Source of the DNA: Pelecanus crispus
Lineage: Eukaryota; Chordata; Aves; Pelecaniformes; Pelecanidae
Length of the DNA stretch: 64,000 nt
Direction of reading: 5' to 3'
NCBI RefSeq assembly: GCF_030463565.1
Contig: NC_134652.1
Span: 10,505,897 to 10,569,896, forward strand
Part shown: piece by piece, positions 1 through 11,140 of the stretch
Layout of the letters: every line of letters begins with the position of its first letter
How positions within the stretch are numbered: the first letter of the stretch is position 1
Translations under genes and position numbers: made by a program
The notes under the pieces: model-generated
The model's input: only the letters and a program-made list of their open reading frames with translations
What the model was told of the DNA's origin: nothing
The model's database searches: none

Positions 1-1364
1 AGTACTTTTCATAGATGGATTTGTGGTAACCAGGCAGTTGCCATTGACTGCATGTTCACAACCTGTTATTTTGTTTAAAAATAAAGTGGGTTAAAACACT
101 TCATATATGAATCTGCATGCATTTAGGGTCACTTGTGTGCAAAAGATTTTTTATTTGCATTCAGTGCTAAAATCTTTACACTAAGAAAAAAATCTGTAGG
201 AAATCTACAAGTGGATTGGGACATATTTGTCCTTTTTAAGCACCTTTTAATTGCTATCAAGTAAAGAATGAATTTGGGATTTCCCTGACTAATAAGTGTA
301 TTAACTCATAGCTCTCCATGAACTAGAACATACCACAGAGGGCTGGAGATCTGACATTGAATCCTTTGTGTCCTAAGTGATATTCTGCCTTCATAAATAC
401 CTGAAATACTAAGTTTGCAGCAATTTGGTAGGTCAAGAAGAAATTAATCCCTCCACCAAGTTTACCTTTCTAAGTCACAAAGATTGTCTCCTTGTTGCCT
501 TCACTATAATGAAGTGTATGGTAGTTAGTATTTAGCTGCCTCCCAATACAATTCCCCATGCCATGTTTGTGATGCAACCGTTTTTTATCTCTCCACTTAC
601 TTCCTTGGTTTCCATGGTGATTATTTTAATAATTGCTAAGCATGCCACAGAATATATTACTGTTTTCAAGGTAAAGCAAATTAAACTAATTACTTTCTTA
701 CACTTAAAGAGAAGAAACTGGCATTGAATAGAAATTAAAGTTGATGTATGTATTTTTGTTCCTTGTTGGTATAAATGACATAAAAAGCACATGCGGTAGG
801 AGTCAGAACAAACCTACAAATGGTTCTTTAAGAAGTGCATAACAAAACCCCAGCAGGAACAAGACTGGCTCTGTGGTCATGATATAAAGTTATGAACGAG
901 TTTCCTGGTGACTTTTCAGGGGCTTTGGATCAATCAAACAAGTAAATATTTGGGGAAAAGGGAGAAGAGGAGGTGATTTTATGAAGTCCTGAGATCCTCC
1001 AGCTCCTAGGAAATTTCAGAGAGCAGACAGCACTCATCACTTTCTCAAACTGAGCCTTCAGTCACTGACAGTGGCTACATTTTGCCAAATGCAGTGTTTC
1101 CCCTTGGCACCACTGCAGATTATTGGGACAATGGGAAGAAGAAGGTTAAGCTGCAGCAGCGTTGCATTTCCCTAAAGCAGTTTGCCAACATCTCCGCTCC
1201 TCCAGATGCTTTACAACCAGAGCAGTGCAGTTAACCTCAGTGTACAATTTTTCTCAGACATGCAGCTAAGCAAGTTCTTTAAGTCTCTGTTGAACCATGG
1301 TGTGGATTTACATGAGAAAGAGATGATGGAGAAAATTGGCTGTAGCACAAGATGGAAAGAATAC
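1..1364. other. No gene recognised; probable PLEKHS1 3' region
   Basis: I see no coding exon, RNA gene or clear mobile element here. The stretch is AT-rich with only short chance reading frames. By position it is either the last introns and 3' UTR of PLEKHS1 (minus strand) or sequence beyond it. Confidence 0.4.
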
Positions 1365-1400
1365 CTGGAGAACAACTGAGTAATTCTCAGTTTTAGACTC
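1365..1400 (-). CDS. PLEKHS1: Low-confidence candidate 3' exon of PLEKHS1
   Basis: On the minus strand a pyrimidine-rich stretch ending in AAG precedes 36 open bases reading ESKTENYSVVLQ, followed by a CAG|GTATTC donor. The splice context and the hydrophilic, tyrosine-containing peptide would suit the tail of a PH-domain adaptor. The exon is very short, no homology can be confirmed by eye, and its link to the exons upstream is not established. Confidence 0.22.
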
Positions 1401-2621
1401 CTTAGGGAAAGGGTTGAAAGTTATGTGTCGCCCTTGGAGAGAGGAACCTCTCTTTCAAAAAAATCAGGTGTGTCTAACAGATACTGAAGTTGGGCTCCTG
1501 ACAAAGATGCCTAGGTGCCTGCAGGGTGATACATGCCAGGGCCTCCTTATTTTGATGCATTTCAGGTATTGAAAGATGTGTGTTGAAATAGCTGATACTG
1601 AATTGCTGAGTCAGATGTGGTTTGGTAGCTCCAAAATGTGGATTGAAAGGGAGTCAGGTCCCCAAACCTCTCCTGGGTCCCTGCCTGTATGACTGGACTC
1701 AATTGACATTGACAGACCTGTTTTATGAGTAATGGCTACTGACCAAAGAGTTTTCAAGATCTGGGCCTGGATGAGGGAACCACCAATAAAAAGCAAAAAA
1801 TATCAGATACAAGAAATGTGGAGTCATACTTCTAACAGGATGCAAATACAAAGAACTGATCTGGAAGTCAGCTGTCTAGACATCTCTGAGCAGAGAATAG
1901 ATCCAGAGATGTTAGCAGATGCTGAACTTATGAGGCAAGTGAAATATTTTTAGCCAATGAACAAACATTTTTGTTTCTTGTTAGCTCTATGGCAAGGTTA
2001 TTTATTTTCACACATGCTGAAACAGAAATATGAGCTTCCTGCTATTCCCTCTGCTTCAGGCTAAAAAGGTAAAATGCAAATTCCTTATCTTTTAACCCCC
2101 ATGGTCAGTCTGTCCTAGTTTGAACAGCGGCATATAATACCCGCTCTCTGAGGCACCATAACTATGAGAAGAATTAGTGAATGAGACAGCAAAGGCATGC
2201 GTAAGAAAGAGACAGAAAGAGTGCCTTGGTATGCATCCAGAGCTGCACTGGTTAATCAGACTAAGGGCTAACTCAATGCATTTCAGAGCTCAGACTCACA
2301 ATTGAATTATTGGAGCCTCATAAAGTACCGTGTGTCAGCTGAACTGTGCTAACTGCCCATGGAATTGCAATGTAGTTTCAGCTATTTTCACTACTTTACA
2401 CTAAATTTAGCTGTATTATCTCATACTTGCTGCCAGCCTCTACACATGGATGGTGACTACAGCACATGATTTACCACCCTGTTAGCTCTGGTAGCAGAAC
2501 AGATTCTTTTGCCTGTATCTCAGCTACTCTAGATCATAGTCCAATGCATAAACTGCTAATAAAGATGGGTTTAAACTCAGCTGCCAAACTACATACTGGT
2601 GTGATGGAGCCCTGGTTGTAC

Positions 2622-2706
2622 CTTCTTTCCTGTTGACTCTGCTGCAAAGGCAGTAATCCAGGGCAGAGGATGGGTGAAAACCATCTGAAACTGCTGCAGA
2701 CGTTTG
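2622..2706 (-). CDS. PLEKHS1: Low-confidence candidate 3' exon of PLEKHS1
   Basis: This 85-base open stretch lies between a CCCTGAG acceptor and a G|GTACAA donor on the minus strand. It reads in phase 0 as QTSAAVSDGFHPSS followed by ALDYCLCSRVNRKE. It can follow the phase-0 end of the exon at 3300-3395. The acceptor tract is only moderate, and other frames are open in part, so this is a candidate only. Confidence 0.3.
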
Positions 2707-3299
2707 CTCAGGGAACACAGGTCAGAACACTTAGCCAATAATACATGATAACATTCATCACTGTATCTTTTTAAATCATTCCTGCCAGATATGGACACTA
2801 AATTACTTGAAGCTGTATTTGTGCTTACAGAAGGTCAGTCCTGAGGTGCGCCTCAATTTAACAAGCCCTTGTTCTGTAGTTCAATTATATTGATTCAATT
2901 ACTACTGGCAGAGGCTGCAGAAAGAAACCATTTAGGAAGACTGTGGCACAGCTGAGAAATGTGATGGGAGGAGCAAATCCTCAAGCAGTGCAACTTCAGG
3001 GTTTTCTTGGTCAAGTTTGTGAGAGCTGCCACAAGTTGCAATTGTTGCACTCTGAGGATCTGCCTCTAAGAAACAAAGTAAACAAAGGGTATTTCAAGCA
3101 AGTCCTTAGAAGGTTATTTTCAGTGCTGAACAAGATGACAGACTAATTTTATTTAGGAAACTTTCATAGTGAAAACCAACTCAGTGTGCTGGGAAAGTAG
3201 ATGAATAATCTATAGTTACAGATACTCAGGTGAGATACGAGCCAACAGTCACTTCTGCTGACTGAACAAGTCAAGAGCTGTTTGATTTGTTCTGCTTAC

Positions 3300-3395
3300 C
3301 AGGCTTGGAAAAACTCCTCTTCCTGAGTCACATGGAGCCTGATGAGGGCCAGGATCTGAATTAGGCCTGATCTTGTCTTCTGAGGGACCATTCTC
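3300..3395 (-). CDS. PLEKHS1: Probable PLEKHS1 exon after the PH domain
   Basis: A strong acceptor (pyrimidine tract, then GCATGCAG) and a strong donor (CTG|GTAAGC) bound 96 bases, exactly 32 codons in phase 0. The product is hydrophilic and rich in Pro, Ser, Asp and Gly (ENGPSEDKIRPNSDPGP at its start), as expected for a disordered region after a PH domain. One other frame is also open. The phase does not join directly to the candidate at 3865-3925, so an exon is missing between them or one of the two is wrong. Confidence 0.5.
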
Positions 3396-3864
3396 CTGCA
3401 TGCAAAAGAAAAAAGTTGACTCCTCCTAAAGGTGCTTCATCTGCATTCAGCTTCCTCCAGCTGGGCCATTTGGACACAATTTTGTGACTAGAGGAAAACA
3501 ACGTTCCCTTAGCTGCTATTCAGCCTGTCACCAGAGGACAGGGACTTCAATTGCTCTGGGACAGCAGCAATGCTTTCCTTCCTTTCTATTTAAATATTGA
3601 GGGGGAAGATCTCCAAGGCACAGAGGAACAGGACCTGAACTCCCCTCTAGGCTTTATAGCCTGAAGAGAGAGACAAAGAAAAGCACAATCACAAAACAGG
3701 AGGAATGTGGGAGGCAGCTGCCAAAACAATCATCACATGGCTTTGCCAAGGCATGTCAAAGCAAATCTGCAGGGGCTTATTTTATGCCCACTAATCTTTG
3801 CCAGTCAGTTCAGACAGCCAATGAATATCGTTTCTTATTCCCAACAACACCTGCCTTTACTTAC

Positions 3865-3925
3865 ATGTGGACTTTCCCCAAAAGTCTTTCTTTTGTGGGG
3901 ACTCTCTGATGTTATCATCCAGGTC
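3865..3925 (-). CDS. PLEKHS1: Probable PLEKHS1 exon just after the PH domain
   Basis: The candidate runs from a GAGTAG acceptor with a pyrimidine-rich tract to a consensus GTAAGT donor. In phase 0, which is what the preceding PH exon (4854-4929) requires, it reads DLDDNIRESPQKKDFWGKST and ends one base into the next codon. The matching entry phase and the good donor support it. The exit phase conflicts with the next candidate exon. Confidence 0.5.
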
Positions 3926-4853
3926 CTACTCAGGAACCCCACCAGAGAGCAGAATAAACCACCCAGGCACCGATTGCACAAGCTCTGAAGAACTTTTGAT
4001 GGAAAAAAGCAACTATACAAATCAAATTTCACAGTCACCCCTAGGAGCAAACTCATTATAAAGGATGGCTAGTCTGTTTACCTTCTGGTAGCTTTGCCTT
4101 TCTGGGAAACTGACTGTATCTACAGAATTCAAGAATAGTGGCAAAGATGAGGGCCGGCTTCTGACTTCTGGATTTGGAAGATGTTGGTCCTAGAAATGAC
4201 AGCAGTGTAAGAAGACAAGCACCTGATGGCATGGACTACAATGTACCAACACACCCCACTAGTCCAAATTTTACTTCTAATGGCTCAGAGAGGTTGTCTA
4301 CATGGCATTTTTCAGGCAGATATAAATCTGCCCTGCTTGCACTTTGAGCTGAGTGGAAGCTGTAGGGATGTAAGTAGCTTAGTGCTGAGTCTGAACTAGT
4401 AGGCCTGGCTAGCTGACAAAGTGCAGAAACTTGGGCCTGAGTTTGAACAAACAGCTTCCAGCTGCTCCTACATTGACAGACTAGATGTGGGTCAGTTTGT
4501 AAAACAGCAAGTAAATATAACCAAAAAGCACACAGTAAGAATAACACACAAGCTTTCATTCTGATGCATCAAAGGTGCAATTCATTGCAGCATATTGTCA
4601 ATCATCTAATTTCCATGTTGCTTACTCTTCAAAGAGATTCCTTCAATGTAAAATCAATCCCAGCGCAGACAGACTGTGCAATGCCTGCTTAAGGCATAAA
4701 GCCAGGGTTCAGGAATTATATGGAAAATTCATTTCTGATTAACCAAGGCAAGAGCCAACTTGCAAGGCCAAAATCATACAAATTCCTTTGCCCAGGTTTG
4801 AAATTTTGTTACATACTTCTTTCTTTGTAAAATCAAGTGCAGTAATGTGTCAC

Positions 4854-4929
4854 CTGAGGGCAGCATCCACCTCTTTTGGCCTCCCTGCAGATTGAAGATA
4901 TCACACTGACCCAGTCCTCTGTTTCCTGC
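4854..4929 (-). CDS. PLEKHS1: PLEKHS1 exon: C-terminal helix of the PH domain
   Basis: The acceptor CCACCCTACAG follows a good pyrimidine tract, and the donor is CAG|GTGACA. After completing the AG|G arginine codon the exon reads QETEDWVSVISSICREAKRG and five more residues. The Trp in EDW is the hallmark residue of the PH C-terminal helix. Length 76 bases, exit phase 0. Confidence 0.85.
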
Positions 4930-7900
4930 CTGTAGGGTGGAACAACAGAAATGAAAACCTACTCACAGGTAAAACACAGGGAAAACCCATTTCCCTACCC
5001 ATTTCTTCCTATGGGGCCCAAAATAATGCTTCCTGACATCAATGGGGAAAATCTGCACTTTCCTTTCAAGAGAGTGCTCGAGTGGCCATAGCCAGATGGC
5101 AAAGCTTGACCTCAGAGAGGTGCAGCCCAGGACTGGGAGCTAAAAAATACGCAGGGGGGGCTGTATGTGCATGCGCAAGAGACACAGAGAAGGAAAGAGT
5201 TGGAGAGGTGGGATGGCGCTTTCTGCTTCATTTTCTGTGTGTAATGCTGCTCTGCCCAGTCCTGCCATAAAGACAGCTAGCAAGGCTTGGGAATGCATTT
5301 GGGCCAGCAGGACCAGAAACATGCCATGAAGAGACCCCTGAAGCACTGTTTCGTGCTTGCAGTGGATTTAGTTGGATTAATTCTGGAACGCTTCCCACCA
5401 AGCATGGGCTGTGAGAGCAGTGCCCTAGGGGAAGGTGTGGGATGGCACGCTCAAGTAACGCACAGGTATGTGTTTTTCTTCTGTGTTTATCAGCATTTCA
5501 CACATCAGCTGCTCTTCCGCATAAAGGCAGAAAAAAACCCAACACGCTGGTTGTTGGGAAGCTGAAGAGGAGAAGCTGGCAAGCAGTAGCAGAGGAGCAC
5601 TGTGCCAAATGTCCTCCCTCACCTAGACAAGCTTTGGCTGATCACCTTGACAGCAGCAGTTTCTGCCCTTGCTGAGGACTGGACTGCAGCCTGGGAGAGC
5701 AGGGAGCACACCACCGTGCTGCAAGTAAAGGCCCCAGTCATTCCTTTTGGGATCTGTTTTCCCTTGGGGGAATTTTCCCCTTCAATCTGCTTCCCTTGAT
5801 TAACAACCTACTTTCCGGGGCAAGATTATTTCCTGTGATTTATCCATAAGGAGCAGAAGCTTTCCTAACTCCCAGAAGCTGCTGGGTGAGAAGACAAAGC
5901 TCTCTGCTCTTCCTTGACCCTTAACCAGTAGAGTTTGATATTGCACTGCCACACTGATGAACCGCTGCCGCCATCCCCACTCCCAGCCGCATGCTCCCAC
6001 TACACTCACATGTTGGACATTGTAACAGTGTGGCTGCGGGGAAGGTTAGCTCACCTGTCTGAACCAGCAAAAAATTAACCTAGCCACAGGGGGGAAAAAA
6101 TGACATAGAAAAGAGCAGTTTTCCATTGGATCAGCCAGCTGAATTGTTTCATCCCGGAGCTGTGCCGTCAGTAGCTGAGACACAAGAAGGGATGGGAGCG
6201 GCTGTGAAGGAGTAGGACCTTGCCTTGGGGCAGTGGCTTAGTGTTACATTAGCTTAACTGTAAAGACACATTGCATTTGCACATCTTTCTATGCTTACCT
6301 GCTGCTCCCAATGAGGTAGTAACATCTGTTTCTAGTACTGATAGACATCACCTGCTCAGGAAGGCATTTAAACATCTTCCTCACTGTTTCCACAATTTCA
6401 GAATTGCTTATGCCAACTTCAATATTTATGATTCTGTTAAGATAACCATATGAAATATCCTATATAACTATACATACATACATACAAACATACACACATG
6501 TGTATGTGCATATTTTACTCTAAACACAGCATAATATGATGAGATCTGCATGGGAAAAGGTAAACATTTTTCCACAGAAAAAATTCTCCAGCAAATAAGC
6601 GCACACATTCAAAATGGATGGTCTTTCAATGAAGAAAACTTCCAAGCAGAAAAATAAAATCAACTTTTGCAAAGACTCGTGTCCAGATTTTCTCTGGAAG
6701 AAAGAGTCTGTTGGTCTAACACAGAATCTTGAAAAGAAATGATAGTAAAAAAACCTCCTGGTAGATGTTTTTGAACCACTACAGAACAAGACATTTGATT
6801 TGAAACTAATTGTATATTAACAGTGTTTTAATGGAGGGGAAGAGGAACAGACAAGTACTTTTAATGGATACTTAAGTGGAAGCACTACTTCCATTAACTT
6901 CCAAGAAGTTAAATTAGTAGAAATAATAACAACAATAATGATGGTAATAATGTAACCACATACCACTGAACAAGCTGGAATTTTTTCAAAACCTTCACAA
7001 TGTAAATCTTTTTAATGGAAGAGGCACAACAGCCATATGTGTCCAGTGACCTCTGTGCCTAACAATTCCAGGAGCCTGCAGTATTAAGCTCTAGGTCTGA
7101 CTGGTAAAATCCTTACATTTTCCTTTATGTTTACTGTTTCCCTTCTATGTATCTCATACCACATGTGACATGGTAAAGGGTGCTAGTACAAAGACAATGA
7201 CACCCAACCTTGCTGCAGTGGTCACTGTGCTGAGAGGAATAAAATGATGAACCCAAATGAGCCAAGCAGAGCAATTTCCTGGCAGAGTAAGCGGCAGTGG
7301 GGCAGCCAGCATCAGCCCAAAGGGCTACATGAAAGCCAGGAGACCTCTGCACAACTTGCAAAGCACTTTGTAAAGCCATAAGGTGGGAAAGGTTGCGCCC
7401 CACAGTTAAGAGTGGCATAGCCCATCCTTATTTGCGTCTGAGTGAATGCATAGCACCGTCCTCACAAGAGATAAAATATCTTCTACTAAAGGAATACAGC
7501 CTTTGGGATCACGGAGCCAAGATGTCTGGTTTGCAGATACCACATCACCACAATCACTCACATAAATGTATCAAATGTCATCAAAGCAATGTAGGATTTT
7601 TACTTCTACATATTTCATACACTGTAACTTGCACCCAAAGCCTACAAAAGCCCAAGGGATACGTGAGTTAAAATAAAAAAGTGATGCATTTGAGTTACAT
7701 ACTGATCAACAGCTATGGAGCCTTTTATGTTCCTGCCTTTTAGATACTTCAGGATGTAATCGCCCTTGCTGGATTTGGACAGGATGAAAAAACGCCTTTT
7801 CCAGGAATTCTGCTGGAGAGAAAGTAATTTGTCTCTCATTAAAATTCAGGATAGCAGAAATAACAGATGCTTGTTGAGGAATTGCTGGAATATGACTAAT

Positions 7901-8006
7901 CTGTGCTAGTATACCTGTGAGCCGAAAAGTTGAAGAGGTGGTGATTTGATGAGGAATCCATGCTTGCAGACACCACCTTCAGGGCAAAATGTATTTTGAG
8001 TTCTCA
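4854..8006 (-). CDS. PLEKHS1: PLEKHS1: PH-domain-coding part of the gene (four exons)
   Basis: Four minus-strand exons, 7915-8006, 7703-7812, 6299-6433 and 4854-4929, join in phase into one pleckstrin homology domain. In order they give the opening strand (CKHGFLIKSPP), the SWKRRFFILS strand, a middle block (MFKCLPEQVMSIS, then CYYLIGSS), and the C-terminal helix with the invariant PH tryptophan (EDWVSVISSICRE). PH domains commonly bind phosphoinositides or proteins at membranes; the function of this family is poorly defined. The name rests on the PH sequence and on its place next to CASP7, in tandem orientation as in the human block I recall. The start codon and any earlier exon, presumably between 8.0 and 16 kb, were not found. 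Confidence 0.82.
6299..6433 (-). CDS. PLEKHS1: PLEKHS1 exon: middle strands of the PH domain
   Basis: The acceptor TTATCTTAACAG and the donor AG|GTAAGC frame 135 bases. After completing the CA|A codon it reads IINIEVGISNSEIVETVRKM, then FKCLPEQVMSISTRNRCYYL and IGSS. The pattern of alternating hydrophobic strands ending in YYLIG is typical of PH strands 5-7. Confidence 0.87.
6470..6502. repeat. Short ATAC/CA simple repeat
   Basis: An imperfect run of ATAC units shading into ACAC units lies just upstream (in gene orientation) of the PLEKHS1 exon at 6299-6433. It is intronic and shows no other structure. Confidence 0.8.
7703..7812 (-). CDS. PLEKHS1: PLEKHS1 exon: SWKRRFF strand of the PH domain
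   Basis: The exon reads QNSWKRRFFILSKSSKGDYI, then LKYLKGRNIKGSIAVD, and ends two bases into the next codon at a GTATGT donor. The W-K-R-R-F-F motif with following basic residues is the phosphoinositide-facing part of many PH domains. The acceptor is a NAGNAG site (CAGCAG), so one Gln may be included or skipped. Confidence 0.9.
7915..8006 (-). CDS. PLEKHS1: PLEKHS1 exon: first strand of the PH domain
   Basis: The acceptor TTCATTTCTCTTTGATTAG is followed by 92 bases ending at TCACAG|GTATAC. The product (RTQNTFCPEGGVCKHGFLIK, then SPPLQLFGSQ) carries the CKxGFLxKSPP opening of a PH domain. In-frame stops lie immediately upstream, so the exon must be entered by splicing, one base into a codon. 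The intron to the next exon is only about 102 bases. Confidence 0.85.
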
Positions 8007-9582
8007 CTAATCAAAGAGAAATGAACAGCACCATTACTTAATTTGTTGTCAATTAATCTCTTTAAAAGGCCTGCTTGAACTGGAAATTGTTGCTGAGCAC
8101 TGGGCTTCTGTGCTTAAATGGCCATAAAACACATTACAATGAGAGAAGACAAACACAAATCAAGGCTATAAAATATAGGGTCAGGCCATGCTTCCCTGAT
8201 GTCAATGTTACCGCTAATAACTGGCCCAGATGGTAAACAAATGATAGCGACAATGTAGGGGGCTCAGAAGATACCATGAGCCTCTGTCTTATTTAACTGG
8301 TCTTATTTAACTTCTGGAGTCTAGTCTTATTTAACTTCACAATTAGTGATCTGAAAAACAGTAAGCAGCCCCCTAATGAAATTTGTGGATGGTATTTAAT
8401 TTGGATAGGTTGCAAACACAGCTAAGGGTAGATCATCTTACACCATGAATCATGATGGGACAACAGGAAAAAGTCTTACAAGTAAAATATGAGCTAAAAC
8501 CTTGTGGGGAAAAATGCCTGAATGTATTTGTTCACAACCTTGCATACTCGGTGGCCAGCTGTGGTTTAAGATTCACATTTTCTAATTACTGGTGGATTTC
8601 TGATCAAAATTTCAGTTTTATTCATGCACTTTAACACCCAATGATAGGAGTGGCAATCTTACTCCATTTTTTAAGCTATAAAGTATATGGGAAATTAAGA
8701 TTTTTTAAGAATCCAGTGACTGAAAGGAACACAGTCAACTTCATTTTGGATCTTCCAGTAAGGGACAGTAGAGATTATACATAAGTTCTGGGAAATATAA
8801 CATGACCAAGCTTTGTGGTGATGCAAGAAATGGTTGCTTCTGAAATCCCATTTACTACTGAGTTCAGTGGAAGTAAGGCTTCACCATCAGTGCCTTGGAG
8901 ATACTGAGTGTATCTTCCAGTTCCCAGTTAATTTTTAAGGATTTTAACGTTTTTTATAAATGTCAATTCAACCTCTGTGTCAGGGACAAGCAAAATTCTG
9001 CTATAAAGGGAAATGCTGCATTTAGGACAGATCCTTTAAGGAAGGAAGCAGAGGCTCAGAATTAACACACAGTGTAAGCCCAGATGAGATCTCCAAATTT
9101 TTCAGTATGCTATTTTCCCCTGTTTTTCACCTATTGTTTACCACAAATCCTTGGCAGGTGGAGGGCAAAGAGAATGGTATCATATATTGATAAGAATGGA
9201 TTGAAACCTGATTCAACCTTACTACTGACAAATCTTAGTAAGTGGTATTTTGTACCTTCAGAACTTCTTTTACTTGTAGAAGCCATGCTGATTGTTTCTT
9301 CTACCCAGATAATAAAGAGAACAAAAACCTTGAAGCTAATTCCTTTTGCTTTGCTTGCTGCTGAGCAGCATTCCACTGCACGCACGGTTGCCTGAGAAAA
9401 TAACAAATATCTCACAAGTGTTTATTTTCATAGTGATGACTAAACTATATAAAATAAACATAGAAAAATCTATAACAAACTATATAAATAATCATAATTA
9501 TTATTCAATTGAGCATAGTATTATACATCATAATATTTTATATTATAAAATTATACATGTTATAATATAACATATTATATCT
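8007..9582. other. PLEKHS1 5' intron or intergenic; no exon recognised
   Basis: At least one more PLEKHS1 exon carrying the start codon should lie between here and CASP7, but I could not identify it. 9419-9582 is extremely AT-rich, with many TATA/TTAT steps, and directly flanks the CR1 insertion. Confidence 0.45.
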
Positions 9583-10556
9583 TCCAGTCTTGTTTAATAT
9601 CTTTATCAATGATCTGGATGAGGGGATTGAGTGCACCCTCAGTAAGTTTGCAGATGACACCAAACTGGGTGGGAGTGTTGATCTGCTGGAGGGTAGGATG
9701 GCCCTGCAGAGGGACCTGGACAGGCTGGACTGATGGGCCGAGGCCAACTGTGTGAGGTTTAACAAGGCCAAGTGCCGGGTCCTGCACTTTGGTCACAACA
9801 ACCCCATGCAACGCTACAGGCTCGGGGAAGAGTGGCTGGAAAGCTGCGGGGGAGAAAAGGACCTGGGGGTGTTGGTAGACAGCCGGCTGAACATGAGCCA
9901 GCAGTGTGCCCAGGTGGCCAAGAAGGCCAACAGCATCCTGGCTTGTGTCAGGAATAGTGTGGCCAGCAGGAGCAGGGAGGTGATTGTCCCCCTGTACTCG
10001 GTGCTGGTGAGGCTGCACCTGGAATACTGTGTCCAGTTTTGGGCCCCTCAATACAAGAAAGACGTGAAGTTGCTGGAGTGTGTTCAGAGAAGGGCAACAA
10101 GGCTGGTGAAGGGTCTGGAGCACAGGCCTTCTGAGGGGCGGCTGAGGGAACTGGGTTGTTTAGCCTGGAGAAGAGGAGGCTGAGGGGAGACCTTATCGCT
10201 CTCTACAACTACCTGAAAGGAGGCTGTAGTGAGGTGGGTGTTGGTCTCTTCTCCCATGTAGTTAGCGATAGGACAAGAGGAAATGGGCTCAAGCTGCACC
10301 AGGGGAGGTTTAGGTTGGATATTAGGAAAAATTTCTTCACGGAAAGGGTGGTCAGGAATTAGAACAGGCTGCCCAGAGAGGTGGTGGAGTCACCATCCCT
10401 GGAAGCGTTCAAAAAATGGGTAGACGTGGCACTCTGGGACATGGTTTAGTCTAGTCTACCCTTGACTGGTTTAGTGTGGACTTGGTAGTGTAGGTTAATG
10501 GTTGGACTGGATGATCTTAAAGGTCTTTTCCAACCTAAACGATTCTATGATTCTAT
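9583..10556 (+). mobile_element. 5'-truncated CR1 LINE
   Basis: This is the 3' end of a CR1 non-LTR retrotransposon in plus orientation. It begins inside the reverse transcriptase, with FADDTKLGG encoded from 9647, the catalytic FADD box. It continues through the usual CR1 tail ([40 protein letters not shown]), and ends in a typical CR1 3' UTR with GGTTGGACTGGATGATCTT and ATTCTATG-type terminal repeats. An in-frame TGA at 9731 and later stops show that it is dead. Loss of the 5' end is the normal outcome of target-primed reverse transcription. Both flanks are strongly AT-rich. The good state of the frame suggests a fairly recent copy. Confidence 0.95.
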
Positions 10557-11059
10557 AATGTATTTATTCTATTATAATATAATTATAAAATAACAAACAA
10601 TAAGAATCATAAATTTATATAGGCCAAAGAGATGATTTGCCTAGGAAGTAGTGAGACTTGCCAAGAGAACTTCATTTTACCCCTTCCTTTGCACCAGACA
10701 CAACACCTGTAACCTAGGAATATTGCATCCCATATATGTTTCTGACACTGCCTTAGCAGTGTGATCAGCCCTGTATAAAATAGGCATAGCTTGGCCTAAA
10801 GAGCTTAAAATCTGTTTAGAAAATCTAGTCATAATACTATGGTAACTATAATAATTTACAAGTCTGTAGTACTCTTAATACAATGCCCCCGGAGAAATTT
10901 ATAAACAGTGATGAAATAAACTTCACAGCTTTCTAAGAGGTGGATTATTATTATGATTTTTCAGAGGGGTAAACAGAGAGTATCTGGTTTTATTTAAGTC
11001 AACTTATTTTTGCAATGTCTCCTCCAATATTACTAGGGAGATGGGAATCTCACTGTAAA

Positions 11060-11140
11060 CCTGAGAAGACATTAAATAACCTGCTCACTGGCATAGCCAG
11101 GCTGTGGCAGAGATGGGAATAGACGGTGGCAGGGAGGCAG
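11060..11140 (-). repeat. MIR-like SINE fossil, antisense
   Basis: The order of words AAATAACCTGCTC, CATAGCCAGGCTG, TGGCAGAGATGGGAATAG matches the reverse complement of the MIR core (tRNA-derived SINE). It is diverged. The region from 10940 may belong to the same copy. Confidence 0.5.

Noticed and set aside
4236-4559. 107-codon minus-strand frame in the PLEKHS1 region
   Set aside because: Its hydrophobic N-terminus mimics a signal peptide, but it lies between PLEKHS1 exons, lacks splice agreement and has no known motif.
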